From: Sedimentitalea arenosa
GTDB lineage: Bacteria > Pseudomonadota > Alphaproteobacteria > Rhodobacterales > Rhodobacteraceae
Reading direction: 5' to 3'
DNA: 64,000 nt
Assembly: GCF_016428585.1 (NCBI RefSeq)
Contig: NZ_JAELVR010000008.1
Span: forward strand, 124,001-188,000
Numbering within the stretch: the stretch's first letter is position 1; every line of letters begins with the position of its first letter. The notes beneath the pieces are model-generated. The model saw only the letters and a program-made list of their open reading frames with translations. It ran no database searches and had not been told where the DNA came from. Shown piece after piece: positions 9,112 to 18,234 of the stretch. A program made the translations under genes and the position numbers.

Positions 9112-9253
9112 GAGCTTGTCTCCTGTTTTCGAACCGACACATGTCTTTCCCGTCGCCTGGCGAAGCAGGCTGCCTTGGGGTCCAAGGCCGGTTACCGTTG
9201 TCGGGGAACTTGACGTGTATATAGTCAGGCCGGTCCGATAAGGAAAGACCCGA

Positions 9254-9892
9254 ATGCGCACCTGCCTGATCCTGCTGCTTGGACTGTTTTCCGCCTTGCC
9301 CGCGCTGGCCGAGGGACAGAAGGCAGGCAACTTCGACTACTATGTGCTCAGCCTCAGCTGGTCACCGAACTGGTGCACGCTGACCGGCGATGCGCGACGA
9401 TCGGATCAATGCGACGCGCGGCACGACCATGGCTGGATCCTGCACGGGCTATGGCCACAGTATCATCGCGGATATCCCGAAAGCTGCCAGACGGCACAAC
9501 GCCCGCCCTCCCGTGCGCTGACCGCAAGCATGGCCGACATCATGGGAACGCAAGGTCTGGCCTGGTATCAATGGAAGAAACACGGCACCTGTTCCGGCCT
9601 GTCGGCGCAGGCCTATTTCGACCTCTCGCGCCGGGCCTACCAACAGGTGAATCGCCCCGAGGTCTTTCGCCGGCTCAAGCAGACCGTGCGCCTGCCTGCC
9701 GCGGTGATCGAGGAGGCGTTCATGGAGGCCAATCCGGGGCTTGGGCCCGACATGATCACCATCACCTGCAAGGACAGTCACATCCAGGAGGTCCGGCTGT
9801 GCCTGTCGCGCGAACTTGCCGCCGTGCCCTGCGGGCAGGACGTCCTGCGCGACTGCAAGCTGACGGACGCCGTGTTCACGCCGATCCGATAG
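9254..9892 (+). CDS. secreted RNase T2 family ribonuclease
   Basis: A 212-residue protein with a signal peptide (about residues 1-19, ending ALPALAE). Both catalytic blocks are intact: CAS1 WILHGLWP at residues 61-68 and CAS2 WKKHGTC at 107-113, each with its active-site histidine. Several cysteines suggest periplasmic disulfides. These enzymes cleave RNA through 2',3'-cyclic phosphates, so the cyclic-nucleotide phosphodiesterase-like gene at 2.2 kb could act on the same products, although that one lacks a visible leader. The gene stands alone, divergent from trcR and convergent with the next gene, with two bases between the stops. Confidence 0.92.
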   Translation: MRTCLILLLGLFSALPALAEGQKAGNFDYYVLSLSWSPNWCTLTGDARRSDQCDARHDHGWILHGLWPQYHRGYPESCQTAQRPPSRALTASMADIMGTQGLAWYQWKKHGTCSGLSAQAYFDLSRRAYQQVNRPEVFRRLKQTVRLPAAVIEEAFMEANPGLGPDMITITCKDSHIQEVRLCLSRELAAVPCGQDVLRDCKLTDAVFTPIR

Positions 9893-9894
9893 GC

Positions 9895-10392
9895 TTAGCC
9901 CTGCGCGGCCTGACACTTGCGCGCATAGTCCAACGCTTTTGCCGAGCCCTTCAGATCGATGGCCATGACCCGCTGACCCTCGGCGTTGTAGACGGTCAGG
10001 CCCTTGCGGGCCGCGATGGCGTGGATGAATTCGCGATCTTCGAAGAACACGCCCGCCCCCGGCACCCGGTCGAGGTAGAAGCCGGTGGCCTTCGCGTTGA
10101 ACTGCTCTCCGTCCAGATCGAACCGGATGTCATAGGTCTGACCTTCCTTCAGATCGCCCCATGCCTTGTTGAAAACGACGAAGTAGCCTCGGTTGTTCAA
10201 CGCGTCATACCCGATCCGCACGACCGAGCGGTCCTGGTAGATCGTCTGGATAAGGCAACCATTGCCGAACGCCGGATCGACCATGACATTCCAGCCCGAG
10301 ACGAAACCCTTGTCGATGAGCGCCTGCGCAGTGGCGGCAGCGCTGCCGAGAACGGTGCCTGCGACGAGGATCAGGGCAAAAAGCGGTTTCAT
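9895..10392 (-). CDS. hypothetical secreted protein
   Basis: A 165-residue protein I do not recognise. Residues 1-22 form a signal peptide (KPLFALILVAGTVLGSAAATAQA). The mature part contains FGNGCLIQTIYQDRSVVRIGYD, resembling small periplasmic proteins of alphaproteobacteria with a beta-rich fold, and ends with a Cys-containing helix (ALDYARKCQAAQ). The two cysteines could pair in the periplasm. It lies 56 bases downstream of a quinone oxidoreductase gene on the same strand and could be cotranscribed, without an obvious functional link. Confidence 0.75.
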   Translation of the reverse strand: MKPLFALILVAGTVLGSAAATAQALIDKGFVSGWNVMVDPAFGNGCLIQTIYQDRSVVRIGYDALNNRGYFVVFNKAWGDLKEGQTYDIRFDLDGEQFNAKATGFYLDRVPGAGVFFEDREFIHAIAARKGLTVYNAEGQRVMAIDLKGSAKALDYARKCQAAQG

Positions 10393-10448
10393 GTCTGCGT
10401 TCCTTTACAGCGTGAGGTTTCGGAAAGACCGTTTCGGCGCGCGTCGTC

Positions 10449-11423
10449 TCAGAGTTCCAGCACGGTCGACCCGGTTGTCTGGCGCGCTTCGAGCGCGCGA
10501 TGCGCATCGGCGACCTGTTCCAGCGGAAAACGCTGGTCGATCCTGATTTCGACCGCACCCTTGACGACCTTGTCAAACAGGTGGCCTGCCATGGCCTGGC
10601 AGGCGTCATGATCCGCGATATGCGTGAACAAGGTCGGCCGCGTCACCTTGAGCGACCCCTTCTGCCCCAGGATCCCGATATTGAACGGCGGCACCGGACC
10701 AGACGCGTTCCCGAACGAGATCAGCATCCCGAGCGGCTTCAAGCTGTCGAGAGACCCTTCGAATGTGTCCGCTCCGACCGCGTCCATGACCACATCGACA
10801 CCCTTGCCGCCAGTCAGCTCGCGCACCTTGGCGACCCAGCCGGCGTCGCGATAGTTGATGCAATGACTTGCCCCATGATCCAGCGCCAACCGGCATTTCT
10901 CATCGGTTCCGGCAGTTCCGATCAGGGTGATGCCCTCGCTTCGCGCCCATTGACAGGCGATCAGGCCGACCCCACCGGCGGCGGCGTGAAACAGCACGGT
11001 ATCTCCAGCCGTCAGCGGCGTAGTGCGGTGAAACAGGTACTCCACCGTCATCCCCTTGAGCATCATCGCAGCCGCCTGGTCAAAGGCGATCTCGTCGGGC
11101 AGCGGGCAGACCTGCGCGGCGGGCATCACCCGGGCCTCGGCATAGGCGCCCGGCGGGTTGGCGGCATAGGCCGCGCGATCGCCCGGCTTCAGATGTGTGA
11201 CCCCATCGCCCACCGCCTCGACAACACCCGCGGCCTCCATGCCCAGCGGATGCGGCAACTGCATCGGGTACAGCCCGGTACGCTGATAGATATCGATGAA
11301 GTTCAGTCCGCAGGCGCGATGCGCAATCCGCACCTCGCCGGGGCCGGGCTCGCCCACCGGACGATCCACCACTTCGAGGTTCTCGGGACCGCCGGCTGCG
11401 GAGAGGATCACTGTTCTTGCCAT
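10449..11423 (-). CDS. NADPH:quinone oxidoreductase, zinc-independent MDR family
   Basis: A 324-residue medium-chain reductase. The catalytic fold opens with VDRPVGEPGPGEVRIAHRACGLNFID and the nucleotide-binding motif is AAAGGVGLIACQWA, both typical of Qor/zeta-crystallin enzymes; the zinc ligands of alcohol dehydrogenases are absent. It is expected to reduce quinones with NADPH in the cytoplasm and protect against redox-cycling compounds. A second, distinct member of the superfamily lies at 13.4 kb. It is divergent from the lipoprotein gene at 11.5 kb. Confidence 0.88.
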   Translation of the reverse strand: MARTVILSAAGGPENLEVVDRPVGEPGPGEVRIAHRACGLNFIDIYQRTGLYPMQLPHPLGMEAAGVVEAVGDGVTHLKPGDRAAYAANPPGAYAEARVMPAAQVCPLPDEIAFDQAAAMMLKGMTVEYLFHRTTPLTAGDTVLFHAAAGGVGLIACQWARSEGITLIGTAGTDEKCRLALDHGASHCINYRDAGWVAKVRELTGGKGVDVVMDAVGADTFEGSLDSLKPLGMLISFGNASGPVPPFNIGILGQKGSLKVTRPTLFTHIADHDACQAMAGHLFDKVVKGAVEIRIDQRFPLEQVADAHRALEARQTTGSTVLEL

Positions 11424-11525
11424 GTCATTCCCTTTCGCGGCGCCACAGGTCCGCAGCGCAAATTGTGAGTTTCCACTGTTTCGTGTATCCTGCTCTTATT
11501 CAAATAGTTTATTGGAGCCGAATAC

Positions 11526-12005
11526 ATGCTCGACACTTTCTCTTTTTCTCGCCGGCTTCCAAGCCCTGCAGTGCTGGTGATGCTGGCAGCACTGCTGCTG
11601 GGCGCCTGCGACCCGCTGATCGGAGCGTACTCCGCCGAGGCCTACCGGAACGCCACCTCGCTCAAGGCGCGGTCGCTGGCGATGATCGACCGGTCGGTGC
11701 AAAGCTATTCCAGCAATGCCAGCGACGCCACGAACCTGATGACCGATATCAGCGCTGCTTACGAGTATTCCAAAGGGCTTGAAAACAACCGGTTGAGCGC
11801 TGCGCAATGGGACGAGATGCGCGACCCCGAAAAGGGTCTGATGGGCGGCTTCGTCGCCGGCTGGAAACGCAACGGCACAACCGGCGCCTTCTTCCGCAGC
11901 GAGAAGAAGGCCCAGATCAGCCGCGCCTATGACTACATCATCTGCCTTGAGGTCAACAAACAGCGGGCGACCTCCTGCGCAGACCTGCAAGCAGCCGAGG
12001 AGTAG
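11526..12005 (+). CDS. putative lipoprotein
   Basis: A 159-residue protein with a lipoprotein signal: a hydrophobic stretch (VLVMLAALLLGAC) ending in a lipobox with Cys near residue 28. The rest is mostly helical (LKARSLAMIDRSVQSYSSNASDATNLMTDISAAYEYSKG) and resembles no enzyme family I know. It is followed after four bases by a small helical cytoplasmic-type protein, so the two probably form an operon, perhaps an envelope-associated pair. Function unknown. Confidence 0.75.
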   Translation: MLDTFSFSRRLPSPAVLVMLAALLLGACDPLIGAYSAEAYRNATSLKARSLAMIDRSVQSYSSNASDATNLMTDISAAYEYSKGLENNRLSAAQWDEMRDPEKGLMGGFVAGWKRNGTTGAFFRSEKKAQISRAYDYIICLEVNKQRATSCADLQAAEE

Positions 12006-12009
12006 GATC

Positions 12010-12348
12010 ATGGATTTCGATGCAAGATGGGAGCTGTTCCTTGTCGAATTTCGCAACGGGCTCGCGGTTCTGGCGAGGAACACGCTGGACGACCTCTCCG
12101 AACAGGCCAAGGGCGATGGCGAGGCCTTCATCGACTCGATGAAGGACGACCTGCCGCGCTGGACCAAGGCGTTGCACGAAGGGCTTCTGACGAAAGACGA
12201 GTTCGAACAACTTCTGGAGGGGCAGAAGAGCCTGCTGAAGCTGCACATGCTGACCGCGGTGGGCTTATCCAAGGCAAGGCTCGAACAGTTCCGCCAAGCG
12301 CTTATCAGCCTCGCCACAACGTCGGTTTACAGCGCCTTCGGGGTCTGA
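12010..12348 (+). CDS. small helical hypothetical protein
   Basis: A 112-residue protein with no signal or membrane segment; the sequence is nearly all helix (FLVEFRNGLAVLARNTLDDL and FIDSMKDDLPRWTKALHEGL). The start at 12010 is supported by gaggagtagg directly upstream, overlapping the end of the lipoprotein gene. Coupling to that gene suggests a joint role. I recognise no domain. Confidence 0.7.
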   Translation: MDFDARWELFLVEFRNGLAVLARNTLDDLSEQAKGDGEAFIDSMKDDLPRWTKALHEGLLTKDEFEQLLEGQKSLLKLHMLTAVGLSKARLEQFRQALISLATTSVYSAFGV

Positions 12349-12505
12349 GACCGCCCACGTTCCAACGGCTCTCGATACCGTGAGAACGCGTGCGTCGGTT
12401 TCGTGGTAAGAGTTGGAGGGTAACGTCCGCCGGCCCGGCCTGCGGACACCGCATCCCGGGCCCTGTCACCGCGGCGCCTCTCGCGCCGCAAGAGGAGGGA
12501 ACGTC

Positions 12506-13360
12506 ATGCCGAATACCATCGGAAACCCACTGTCCTGGACGGCCCGCCAACTGGGCCGCACGGGCGAACATCTGTCGGCCTCCACCAGCGAAGTCGGAGG
12601 CAAGACAGGCACCGAACCGGTCGTCTCTGCCCTGACGCTAGGCGATCTGCGCGCTTCGCTGCGTGCGGGCTGGGATGATTTCCTCGCCTGCCGCACCGAT
12701 GCCATACTCGCGGTTTTGATCTATCCACTGGTCGGACTCGCCCTGATTTCCTACGGATTCCGGATGGAGCACCTGCCCAAGCTGTTCCCGCTACTCGCAG
12801 GGTTCGCACTGCTCGGACCGGTCGCCGCGGTCGGGCTCTACGAGATGAGCCGCCGCCGCGAACTGGGCGAGACCGTCACCTGGACGACCGCCTTCAGCGT
12901 CGTGCGTGCGCCGTCGTTCGGGGCGATCGTGGTGCTCGGCTTCTATCTGTTGGCGCTGTTCCTGATCTGGATGCTGACCGCGCTCACGCTTTACAACTGG
13001 ACTCTCGGCCCCGAAGCCCCCGCCTCGGCCAGCGCGTTCCTATCGGAGGTGTTCACCACCGGGGCCGGCTGGACGATGTTGATCCTCGGGATCGTCATTG
13101 GTTTCCTGTTCGCGCTGTGCGCGCTGGCGATCAGCGTGGTGTCATTTCCGCTGCTGCTGGAGCGCCATGTCGGCGTGCCTGTGGCCATCGTCACCTCGGT
13201 GCGGGTGCTGCGGGCCAGCCCGGTCGTCACCGTGACCTGGGGGGCGATCGTGGCGCTCGGGCTGATCCTCGGATCGTTGCCGTTCCTCGCCGGGTTGATC
13301 GTGGTGATCCCGGTTCTGGGTCACGCGACCTGGCACATCTATCGGCGCGCGGTGGCCTGA
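12506..13360 (+). CDS. DUF2189 family membrane protein
   Basis: About 284 residues: a soluble N-terminal 50 residues, then about six transmembrane segments (beginning ILAVLIYPLVGLALISYGF and FPLLAGFALLGPVAAVGLYEM, ending LILGSLPFLAGLIVVIPVLG). The arrangement and the GPVAAVGLYEMSRRRE stretch fit DUF2189, a family of unknown function in proteobacterial inner membranes. AGAGGAGGG at 12491-12499 fixes the start at 12506. The gene converges on the oxidoreductase at 13365 with only four bases between the stops. Confidence 0.82.
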   Translation: MPNTIGNPLSWTARQLGRTGEHLSASTSEVGGKTGTEPVVSALTLGDLRASLRAGWDDFLACRTDAILAVLIYPLVGLALISYGFRMEHLPKLFPLLAGFALLGPVAAVGLYEMSRRRELGETVTWTTAFSVVRAPSFGAIVVLGFYLLALFLIWMLTALTLYNWTLGPEAPASASAFLSEVFTTGAGWTMLILGIVIGFLFALCALAISVVSFPLLLERHVGVPVAIVTSVRVLRASPVVTVTWGAIVALGLILGSLPFLAGLIVVIPVLGHATWHIYRRAVA

Positions 13361-13364
13361 CGGA

Positions 13365-14351
13365 TCAGCCGCCGACGCGCAGCACGATCTTGCCGATGTG
13401 GCCGCTGCTTTCCATCCGCGCATGGGCCGCCGACGCGTCAGCCAGATCGAATTCGCTGTCCATCACCGGGGCGAACCGGCCCGACTCGATCAGCGGCCAC
13501 ACCATATCCTGCACATTCCTTGCGATCCGCGCCTTGGCGAGATCGCTTTGCGGGCGCAGGGTGCTGCCCGTCAGCGTGAGGCGCTTGACCATCATGAGAG
13601 CAAAGTTCAGCTTGACCTCGGGCCCCTGCAGGAACGCGATCTGCACCAGTCGACCATCGAGATCGAGCGCCTGGACATTGCGCGGTATGTAGTCGCCTCC
13701 GACCATGTCGAGGATCAGGTCGGCACCACCGTCAGCCTGCAGAATCGCGACGAAATCCTCGGTCTTGTAGTTGATCGCCCGCTCTGCTCCGAGGTCGCGA
13801 CACGCCTCGCATTTCTCCTCTGATCCGGCGGTCGCGAAAACCCGCGCGCCGAGCGCCGAGGCCAGCTGAATGGCGGTCGTGCCGATCCCGCTCGAACCGC
13901 CATGCACGAGGAATTTCTCCCCGGCCTGCAACCCGCCGCGGGTAAAGACGTTGGAATGGACGGTGAAGCAGGTTTCGGGCAGACAGGCCGCCTGTTTCAT
14001 GCTCATTCCCTTCGGCACCGGCAGGCAATGCGCTGCGGGCGTGGCGACATAGTCCGCGTATCCGCCGCCCGGCAGCAAGGCGCAAACTTGGTCGCCGATC
14101 GCCAAGTCGGTGACCCCGGCGCCCAGAGCGACAACCTCCCCCGATGCCTCCAGTCCCGGCAGATCACTGGCGCCGGGGGGCGGATCATAGGCTCCGGCCC
14201 GTTGCAAGGCGTCGGGACGGTTGACCCCGGCATAGGCCACCTTGAGAACCACCTGCCCATGGGCCGGTTCGGGGCGGGGACGTTCAGTGATCTGCAGGAC
14301 GTCGGGCCCGCCGGGTTTGGTGATTTCGACGGCGCGCATGGTCTGTGTCAT
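13365..14351 (-). CDS. NAD(P)H-quinone oxidoreductase, PIG3-like MDR family
   Basis: A 328-residue medium-chain reductase beginning TQTMRAVEITKPGGPDVLQI. The coenzyme motif is HGGSSGIGTTAIQLA and the sequence continues with GSEEKCEACRDLGAERAINYKTEDF, typical of the PIG3/TP53I3-like quinone oxidoreductases. It lacks the zinc ligands of dehydrogenases. The start at 14351 is chosen over a longer frame reaching 14735, which would run into the COQ9 gene. Cytoplasmic, NADPH-dependent reduction of quinones or enones is expected; the physiological substrate is unknown. Confidence 0.88.
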   Translation of the reverse strand: MTQTMRAVEITKPGGPDVLQITERPRPEPAHGQVVLKVAYAGVNRPDALQRAGAYDPPPGASDLPGLEASGEVVALGAGVTDLAIGDQVCALLPGGGYADYVATPAAHCLPVPKGMSMKQAACLPETCFTVHSNVFTRGGLQAGEKFLVHGGSSGIGTTAIQLASALGARVFATAGSEEKCEACRDLGAERAINYKTEDFVAILQADGGADLILDMVGGDYIPRNVQALDLDGRLVQIAFLQGPEVKLNFALMMVKRLTLTGSTLRPQSDLAKARIARNVQDMVWPLIESGRFAPVMDSEFDLADASAAHARMESSGHIGKIVLRVGG

Positions 14352-14428
14352 GATGTGATCCGCTCCTGTTTTTCGGGCCAACGTATCCGGATCGCGCCCC
14401 GGATTGGAACCCCGAAAGCCGTGCCCCG

Positions 14429-15121
14429 TCAGCGACGGTTCATCATTCCCGGAAGGTCGACATCCGGCATCCGTGTCGGAGCCTTGACCCGTCCAAGCAA
14501 CCAGTTCGGACCCGCCATGAAGGGCTTGAGCAGCGGGTTGTTGTTCACATGCGCCTTGAGCTTTTCGATCTGCATGACGTTGTCGATACGGCGGTCGAGA
14601 AAGGACCAGGTGGACTGATGGCCGGGGCTGTTGTCGCCGAGCCAATAGAGCAGCGTTGAGGAATAGACGCCCGAGAGCGTCGCGCGCTTGGTATACCAGT
14701 TTACGTCGTCGGACGTGTCGCCCAGCGTGGTCCAAATCCGGTCGCAGGTCTGCCAGACGGCCTTGGCGCCGTCGGCAGCGTGATTGGGCAGCGCGAACAG
14801 TGTCGCGCCGCGGCGGACCAGTTCCTTGTCCTCGACTGCCTCAAGGCGGAACCTGACTGCGGCGGCGATCTTTTCGCGGAACTTCAGCGCGCTGAGATCT
14901 TCGGACCTGAGCCGTTCGATCATCGCGCGGTCGCCGCGATCGTGAAAGGCGAGCGCCAGATCGACCGCACCGCGCGGAAACATCGCCCGCGCTGCGGCGA
15001 GGTCAACCCCGGCATCGGCGGCAGCGGCCGCGAGCGTCGCGTCTGACCAGCCGTCGAAAGGTACGTGCATCACCGCCGCGTCGAGGATCTTGTCGCGGGT
15101 TTCGTCAAAGGGCATGGTCAT
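14429..15121 (-). CDS. COQ9 family ubiquinone biosynthesis protein
   Basis: About 230 residues matching COQ9, a TetR-fold-derived lipid-binding protein that supports ubiquinone hydroxylation steps. The N-terminal helices (RDKILDAAVMHVPFDGWSDATLAAAAADAG) resemble a TetR DNA-binding domain, and the C-terminal part has the COQ9 block NWYTKRATLSGVYSSTLLYWL. The start at 15121 has GGAG six bases upstream; starts at 15148 and 15157 have no ribosome binding site and would overlap the rpsU promoter. Divergent from rpsU. Confidence 0.88.
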   Translation of the reverse strand: MTMPFDETRDKILDAAVMHVPFDGWSDATLAAAAADAGVDLAAARAMFPRGAVDLALAFHDRGDRAMIERLRSEDLSALKFREKIAAAVRFRLEAVEDKELVRRGATLFALPNHAADGAKAVWQTCDRIWTTLGDTSDDVNWYTKRATLSGVYSSTLLYWLGDNSPGHQSTWSFLDRRIDNVMQIEKLKAHVNNNPLLKPFMAGPNWLLGRVKAPTRMPDVDLPGMMNRR

Positions 15122-15150
15122 CGTCGTCTCCGTGGCTGCATGGGACATAC

Positions 15151-15179
15151 TAGACAAGCTAGGTCGGCTTTGCTATACG
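15151..15179 (+). promoter_or_regulatory. putative rpsU promoter
   Basis: TAGACA (15151-15156) and TATACG (15174-15179) are spaced by 17 bases, giving a leader of about 45 bases before rpsU. Inferred from spacing and similarity to the TTGACA/TATAAT pattern. Confidence 0.5.
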
Positions 15180-15231
15180 GCCAACTCCTGCAAATCCTTG
15201 CAACCCAACTTAGAAAGGTGGTGAAAACCAC

Positions 15232-15438
15232 ATGCAGGTTAGTGTTCGCGACAACAATGTCGATCAGGCGCTTCGTGCCCTGAAGAAAAAGCTGCAGCGT
15301 GAAGGCGTCTTCCGCGAAATGAAGCTCAAGCAACATTTCGAGAAGCCGTCCGAGAAGAAAGCGCGCGAGAAGGCCGAAGCGATTCGGCGTGCCCGCAAGC
15401 TGGCTCGGAAAAAGGCTCAGCGCGAAGGGATGATGTAA
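15232..15438 (+). CDS. rpsU: 30S ribosomal protein S21
   Basis: A 68-residue, highly basic protein: [20 protein letters not shown], then a Lys/Arg-rich C-terminal helix ([22 protein letters not shown]). S21 joins the 30S platform near the anti-Shine-Dalgarno sequence and aids initiation. GAAAGGTGG precedes the ATG. The gene has its own promoter and a clear intrinsic terminator, so it is a single transcription unit. Confidence 0.97.
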   Translation: MQVSVRDNNVDQALRALKKKLQREGVFREMKLKQHFEKPSEKKAREKAEAIRRARKLARKKAQREGMM

Positions 15439-15472
15439 GCCAGCCCCGGCTTGTTCAGACACTGAACGGATG

Positions 15473-15506
15473 ACCCCCGCAGCCTGGCTTCGGGGGTTTC
15501 TCTTTT
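15473..15506 (+). terminator. intrinsic terminator of rpsU
   Basis: A 7-bp stem (acccccg, 15473-15479, with cgggggt, 15491-15497) with an 11-base loop is followed by the T-rich run tttctctttt. This is the most textbook Rho-independent terminator in the window. Confidence 0.85.
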
Positions 15507-15595
15507 CCCGGTTTTCCCGACTGTGCGGGCCCGGCAACGGGGATCTGCGATGCCCCGCCTTCTCGTGCGTTTACGCGGCAACATGTCGGGTCGGA

Positions 15596-16570
15596 TCAGT
15601 TCGGTCGCGGGAAGGTCTGATCGAGCGGGCCACCGCAGGCGCAGGAGATCATGGCCGTCACCCTGACCCGGGTCTTCAACCGGATCAGCCCGTCCGCCTC
15701 CGCTTCGTCCTGCGTCTCACCGACGCGCGCGGTCACGTTCGAAAAGCGCGGCTGGCAGGTGCCGTCCGAACAGCGCCCGATGCCGCACCATTCCTTGCCA
15801 TCCTGCAACAAACGCCCCATCGCCGAGTCTATGGCCGCCTCGGCCGATATCTCGGGCCGGGTGCCGCCTTCGCGATAGGCGCCGGTCAGCACGTCGTAGA
15901 AGGTGGACAGCGGAGTGCCGTCCTGACACGGCGGCGGCGTCGGCGGGGCGGGCTTGCAGGTAGTGGCCTCGGCACTGTGAAGCGTGCTCCATTCGGCAAA
16001 GACGTGAAACGGCGCGCCGAACCAGAAAGGTGCAATCCACGGGAAGATGATGCGCCAGTCGAAATCGAAAACGTCGTAGACTGTCCAGTCGATACTGTAG
16101 CTGACGGCAGCAGTCGAACCACGACCGCCGTCGCATTCGGCCACCGGCACGTCACAACGGCGCGGCCCGACGCTGCCCGATGCTTTCCAATACAGGGAGT
16201 AGCGTCCGACGGCCCAAGACATGGCGGAATAGGGCACCGTCGGCATGAGTTCATAGCCGGCGTCGGTGAATGTCGCTCTCCAGTCGCATTGCAACCGGTC
16301 GATCAGCGTGGTCGCGCGGGCGCGCATCCGGGCAATGATGCGGTCGCGCGTGGGCGGAAAGTTGCGGTCGGCTTGCAACTCAGTCAGCCACCGGCCGTCG
16401 AGTTCGACCGAATCCGTCGCATTGCCACCGGGCCGGTTGTAGTGGCGCAGGAAGCGGTCCTGAAGCGAATAGCCGACGATGCCGGGCGGCAAGTCCGTGC
16501 TCTTGACGCTAGCCCCCGGCGGCAGGCGCACGGGCGGACGCGGCGGGCGTGGGTTGAAATCGACATGCAT
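15596..16570 (-). CDS. hypothetical protein, Pro-rich N-terminus and Cys-rich C-terminus
   Basis: A 324-residue protein that I do not recognise. Residues 1-30 are proline-rich (FNPRPPRPPVRLPPG) without a signal peptide. The middle holds an aromatic stretch (FDWRIIFPWIAPFWFGAPFHVFAEW) that could be a membrane-associated hairpin or a buried core. The last third has many cysteines (CKPAPPTPPPC, CGIGRCSDGTC, ISCACGG), which suggests metal binding or disulfides in a protein exported by an unusual route. It lies 71 bases downstream of the GMC oxidoreductase gene on the same strand and could be cotranscribed. Confidence 0.65.
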   Translation of the reverse strand: MHVDFNPRPPRPPVRLPPGASVKSTDLPPGIVGYSLQDRFLRHYNRPGGNATDSVELDGRWLTELQADRNFPPTRDRIIARMRARATTLIDRLQCDWRATFTDAGYELMPTVPYSAMSWAVGRYSLYWKASGSVGPRRCDVPVAECDGGRGSTAAVSYSIDWTVYDVFDFDWRIIFPWIAPFWFGAPFHVFAEWSTLHSAEATTCKPAPPTPPPCQDGTPLSTFYDVLTGAYREGGTRPEISAEAAIDSAMGRLLQDGKEWCGIGRCSDGTCQPRFSNVTARVGETQDEAEADGLIRLKTRVRVTAMISCACGGPLDQTFPRPN

Positions 16571-16641
16571 GGGCGTCGCCCTCCCCCGGAGACGGGCAAA
16601 GCATACACCATCTGGCGGAAAAAATCACCGCTGCCCGGCGC

Positions 16642-18228
16642 TCAGCCGCGGTCAGCGAGGATCAGGTCGGCGGCTTTCTCGGCAATCATGATCGTGGGCG
16701 CGTTGGTGTTGCCGCTGGTGATAGCGGGCATCGCGCTGGCATCGACCACGCGCAAACCGTCGATTCCACGCAGGCGCAACGCGGCGTCGAGCGGCGCGCC
16801 CTCGTCCATCCCCATGCGCACTGTGCAGGTCGGGTGAAAGATCGTCGTGCCAATGTCGCCTGCCGCACTTTTCAGATCGGCGTCGCTGTCGATGCCGGCG
16901 CCGGGGCGGAGTTCCTGCGGCGCATAGCGCTTCATCGGTGTCTGCGCCATGATCGCGCGGGCCTGGCGGATTGCGGTGACGGCGACCTGCCGATCACCCT
17001 CGGTCGAGAGGTAGTTCGGCGCGATCACCGGAGCGTCATGGGGATCAGGCGAACCGATCGTGACCGAGCCGCGACTTTCCGGGCGAAGGTTGCAGACGCT
17101 GGCGGTGATCGCCGGGAAGTCGTCCAGCGGTTGACCGAAGGCGGACAGCGACAGCGGCTGGACGTGGTATTCCAGATCCGGTGTTGCGAGATCGGGGCGC
17201 GAGCGGGAAAACGCGCCGAGTTGGCTGGGTGCCATCGACATCGGCCCGCTGCGTTTCAGAGCGTACTCCAGCCCAATCCGGGCCTTGCCCCAGAACGAGT
17301 TGGCCAGGGTGTTGAGCGTTTCCGCTCCCGTCAGCCGCCAGGCGCAGCGCAACTGCAGGTGGTCCTGGAGGTTGGCACCGATGCCGGGCATGTCGCGAAG
17401 CACCTCGATGCCGTGAGACTTCAGCAGCGCGCCCGGTCCGAGGCCCGAGAGCTGCAGGATCTGCGGGCTGCCGATGGCCCCGGCGCAAAGGATCACCTCG
17501 GCGTCCGCGCGGGCGGTACGGGTCTGCCCGCCCCGATCGTATTCGACACCGACGGCGCGGCCTTCCTCGATCAGGATACGGCGGGCATGGGCGTTGGTTT
17601 CGACCTTCAGCCCCGGCCCGGTCGCGGTGCGCAGGAACGCCTTGGCGGTGTTCATCCGCCAGCCGCGGCGCTGGTTGACGCGGAAATAGCCGACGCCCTC
17701 GTTGTCGCCGGTGTTGAAATCCTCGGTGCGCGGCAGACCCCAGGTTGCGGCGGCCTCGGCCCAGTGATCAAGCACCTCCCAGTGCAGGCGCTGGTTTTCG
17801 ACCCGCCACTCGCCACCCGCGCCGTGCAGGTCGGACGGGCCCTCGACGTAGTCTTCGCTGCGTTTGAAATAGGGCAGCACGTCCTCCCAACCCCAGCCGG
17901 TCAGCCCGGCCTGTCGCCAGCCGTCGTAATCCGCGGCCTGTCCACGCAGGTAGAGCATGCCGTTGATCGAGCTGCACCCGCCGAGAAGCTTGCCGCGCGG
18001 GTAGAGCAGCGACCGTCCGTTCAGACCCGGGTCGGGTGCGGTGGAATACATCCAGTCGGTACGCGGGTTGCCGATGCAGTAGAGATAGCCGATCGGGATA
18101 TGAACCCAATGATAGGCGTCGCTCCCTCCGGCCTCGAGCAGCAGCACGCGGCGACCCGCCTCGGTCAGACGCTTGGCGAGCACGCAGCCGGCGCTGCCCG
18201 CACCGACTATGATGTGGTCCCAACTCAT
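16642..18228 (-). CDS. GMC family oxidoreductase (choline dehydrogenase-like)
   Basis: A 528-residue flavoenzyme. The FAD motif DHIIVGAGSAGCVLAKRL opens the protein; the first GMC signature YPRGKLLGGCSSINGMLYLRG and the second GAIGSPQILQLSGLGPG are intact; the C-terminal catalytic region reads FHPTCTVRMG with DASAMPAITSGNTNAPTIMIAEKAADLI, including His and Asn active-site positions. It oxidises an alcohol, but absence of betB or betI nearby argues against a dedicated glycine-betaine role. No good ribosome binding site precedes the ATG at 18228, where the leader is a GC-rich hairpin repeat, so the start could be further in. Confidence 0.88.
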   Translation of the reverse strand: MSWDHIIVGAGSAGCVLAKRLTEAGRRVLLLEAGGSDAYHWVHIPIGYLYCIGNPRTDWMYSTAPDPGLNGRSLLYPRGKLLGGCSSINGMLYLRGQAADYDGWRQAGLTGWGWEDVLPYFKRSEDYVEGPSDLHGAGGEWRVENQRLHWEVLDHWAEAAATWGLPRTEDFNTGDNEGVGYFRVNQRRGWRMNTAKAFLRTATGPGLKVETNAHARRILIEEGRAVGVEYDRGGQTRTARADAEVILCAGAIGSPQILQLSGLGPGALLKSHGIEVLRDMPGIGANLQDHLQLRCAWRLTGAETLNTLANSFWGKARIGLEYALKRSGPMSMAPSQLGAFSRSRPDLATPDLEYHVQPLSLSAFGQPLDDFPAITASVCNLRPESRGSVTIGSPDPHDAPVIAPNYLSTEGDRQVAVTAIRQARAIMAQTPMKRYAPQELRPGAGIDSDADLKSAAGDIGTTIFHPTCTVRMGMDEGAPLDAALRLRGIDGLRVVDASAMPAITSGNTNAPTIMIAEKAADLILADRG

Positions 18229-18234
18229 TGGCGC

